Source of the DNA: Paraclostridium ghonii | GTDB lineage: Bacteria; Bacillota; Clostridia; Peptostreptococcales; Peptostreptococcaceae | NCBI RefSeq assembly: GCF_023653455.1 | Contig: NZ_JAKEDR010000081.1 | Location: forward strand, 1 to 14,532 | Reading direction: 5' to 3' | Length of the DNA stretch: 14,532 bases | Shown here: positions 14,505-14,532 of the stretch, piece by piece | Layout of the letters: each line of letters starts with the position of its first letter | Numbering within the stretch: the stretch's first letter is position 1 | Made by a program: the position numbers and the translations under genes | The notes under the pieces: generated by a model | Told to the model about the DNA's origin: nothing | The model's database searches: none | What the model saw: only the letters and a program-made list of their open reading frames with translations

Positions 14505-14532
14505 TTGAAACCTACGGTTAAATGCCCTGAAT
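14505..14532 (+). CDS. 5' fragment of an unknown protein, possibly a transposase
   Basis: A TTG at 14505, nine bases after a strong AAAGGAG (14489-14495), opens a frame of nine codons reading M-K-P-T-V-K-C-P-E before the window ends. The early Lys/Cys-Pro-Glu is compatible with the first half of an N-terminal CPxC zinc ribbon, as found in several transposase families and other nucleic-acid-binding proteins. Nine residues cannot identify it. It is divergent from the MBOAT gene and differs in base composition from its neighbours. It may be the first gene of an inserted element or simply an adjacent chromosomal gene. Confidence 0.4.

Noticed and set aside
1..14532. CRISPR array, tRNA or rRNA genes, riboswitches
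   Set aside because: No regularly spaced repeats with unique spacers, no cloverleaf or rRNA-like conserved blocks and no recognisable riboswitch core were seen in the few short intergenic gaps.

Overview
The window is very AT-rich, uses A/T-ending codons and has strong Gram-positive Shine-Dalgarno sites. Gene content and arrangement (two adjacent LCP genes next to a cell-wall glycopolymer cluster) point to a low-GC Firmicute, most likely a Clostridia member of the Peptostreptococcaceae (the Clostridioides/Paeniclostridium/Romboutsia neighbourhood). The family assignment is an inference from style and synteny, not a database result.

Layout. At the left edge is the first 22 codons of an unknown minus-strand gene (1-66), divergent from two plus-strand paralogous LytR-CpsA-Psr (LCP) genes (222-1190 and 1424-2395). 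Each LCP gene has its own sigma-A-type promoter, the same leader and a TTG start, and each ends in a perfect-stem terminator. The second terminator (2397-2440) is shared with a long convergent minus-strand cluster. In transcription order that cluster is: MBOAT O-acyltransferase (14382-12976), DHHW/AlgJ-like partner (12961-11783), CsaB polysaccharide pyruvyltransferase (11756-10689), GT2 glycosyltransferase (10614-9442), GT32-like DXD glycosyltransferase (9395-8688), two paralogous O-antigen ligase/polymerase-like membrane proteins (8652-7096 and 7036-5537), GT4 glycosyltransferase (5451-4312), TagA/WecG ManNAc transferase (4305-3583) and MnaA UDP-GlcNAc 2-epimerase (3552-2446). Gaps are 6-85 nt with no clear internal terminator, so this reads as one ten-gene operon. 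The right edge (14434-14532) looks different: richer in G+C, with a hairpin over the ribosome-binding site of a divergent TTG-start gene fragment beginning M-K-P-T-V-K-C-P-E. It may be the end of a mobile element.

How the genes work together (inference from families). MnaA makes UDP-ManNAc. TagA adds ManNAc to a lipid-linked GlcNAc to form a linkage unit. The GT4, GT32-like and GT2 enzymes build the repeat. The two O-antigen-ligase-like proteins polymerise or transfer it, and the LCP proteins attach the polymer to peptidoglycan. CsaB adds ketal pyruvate, and the MBOAT/DHHW pair adds an O-acyl group (probably acetyl) outside the membrane. The combination resembles the Bacillus anthracis secondary cell wall polysaccharide (SCWP) machinery, where pyruvylation and acetylation condition the polymer for S-layer protein binding. 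It is not a classical teichoic acid cluster: no TagB/TagF-type polymerase is present. The priming phosphoglycosyltransferase and the flippase are not in this window.

For five minus-strand genes I moved the start downstream of the longest possible frame because the ribosome-binding site lies inside or beside the longer 5' end. There is no gene-free stretch over 300 bases.
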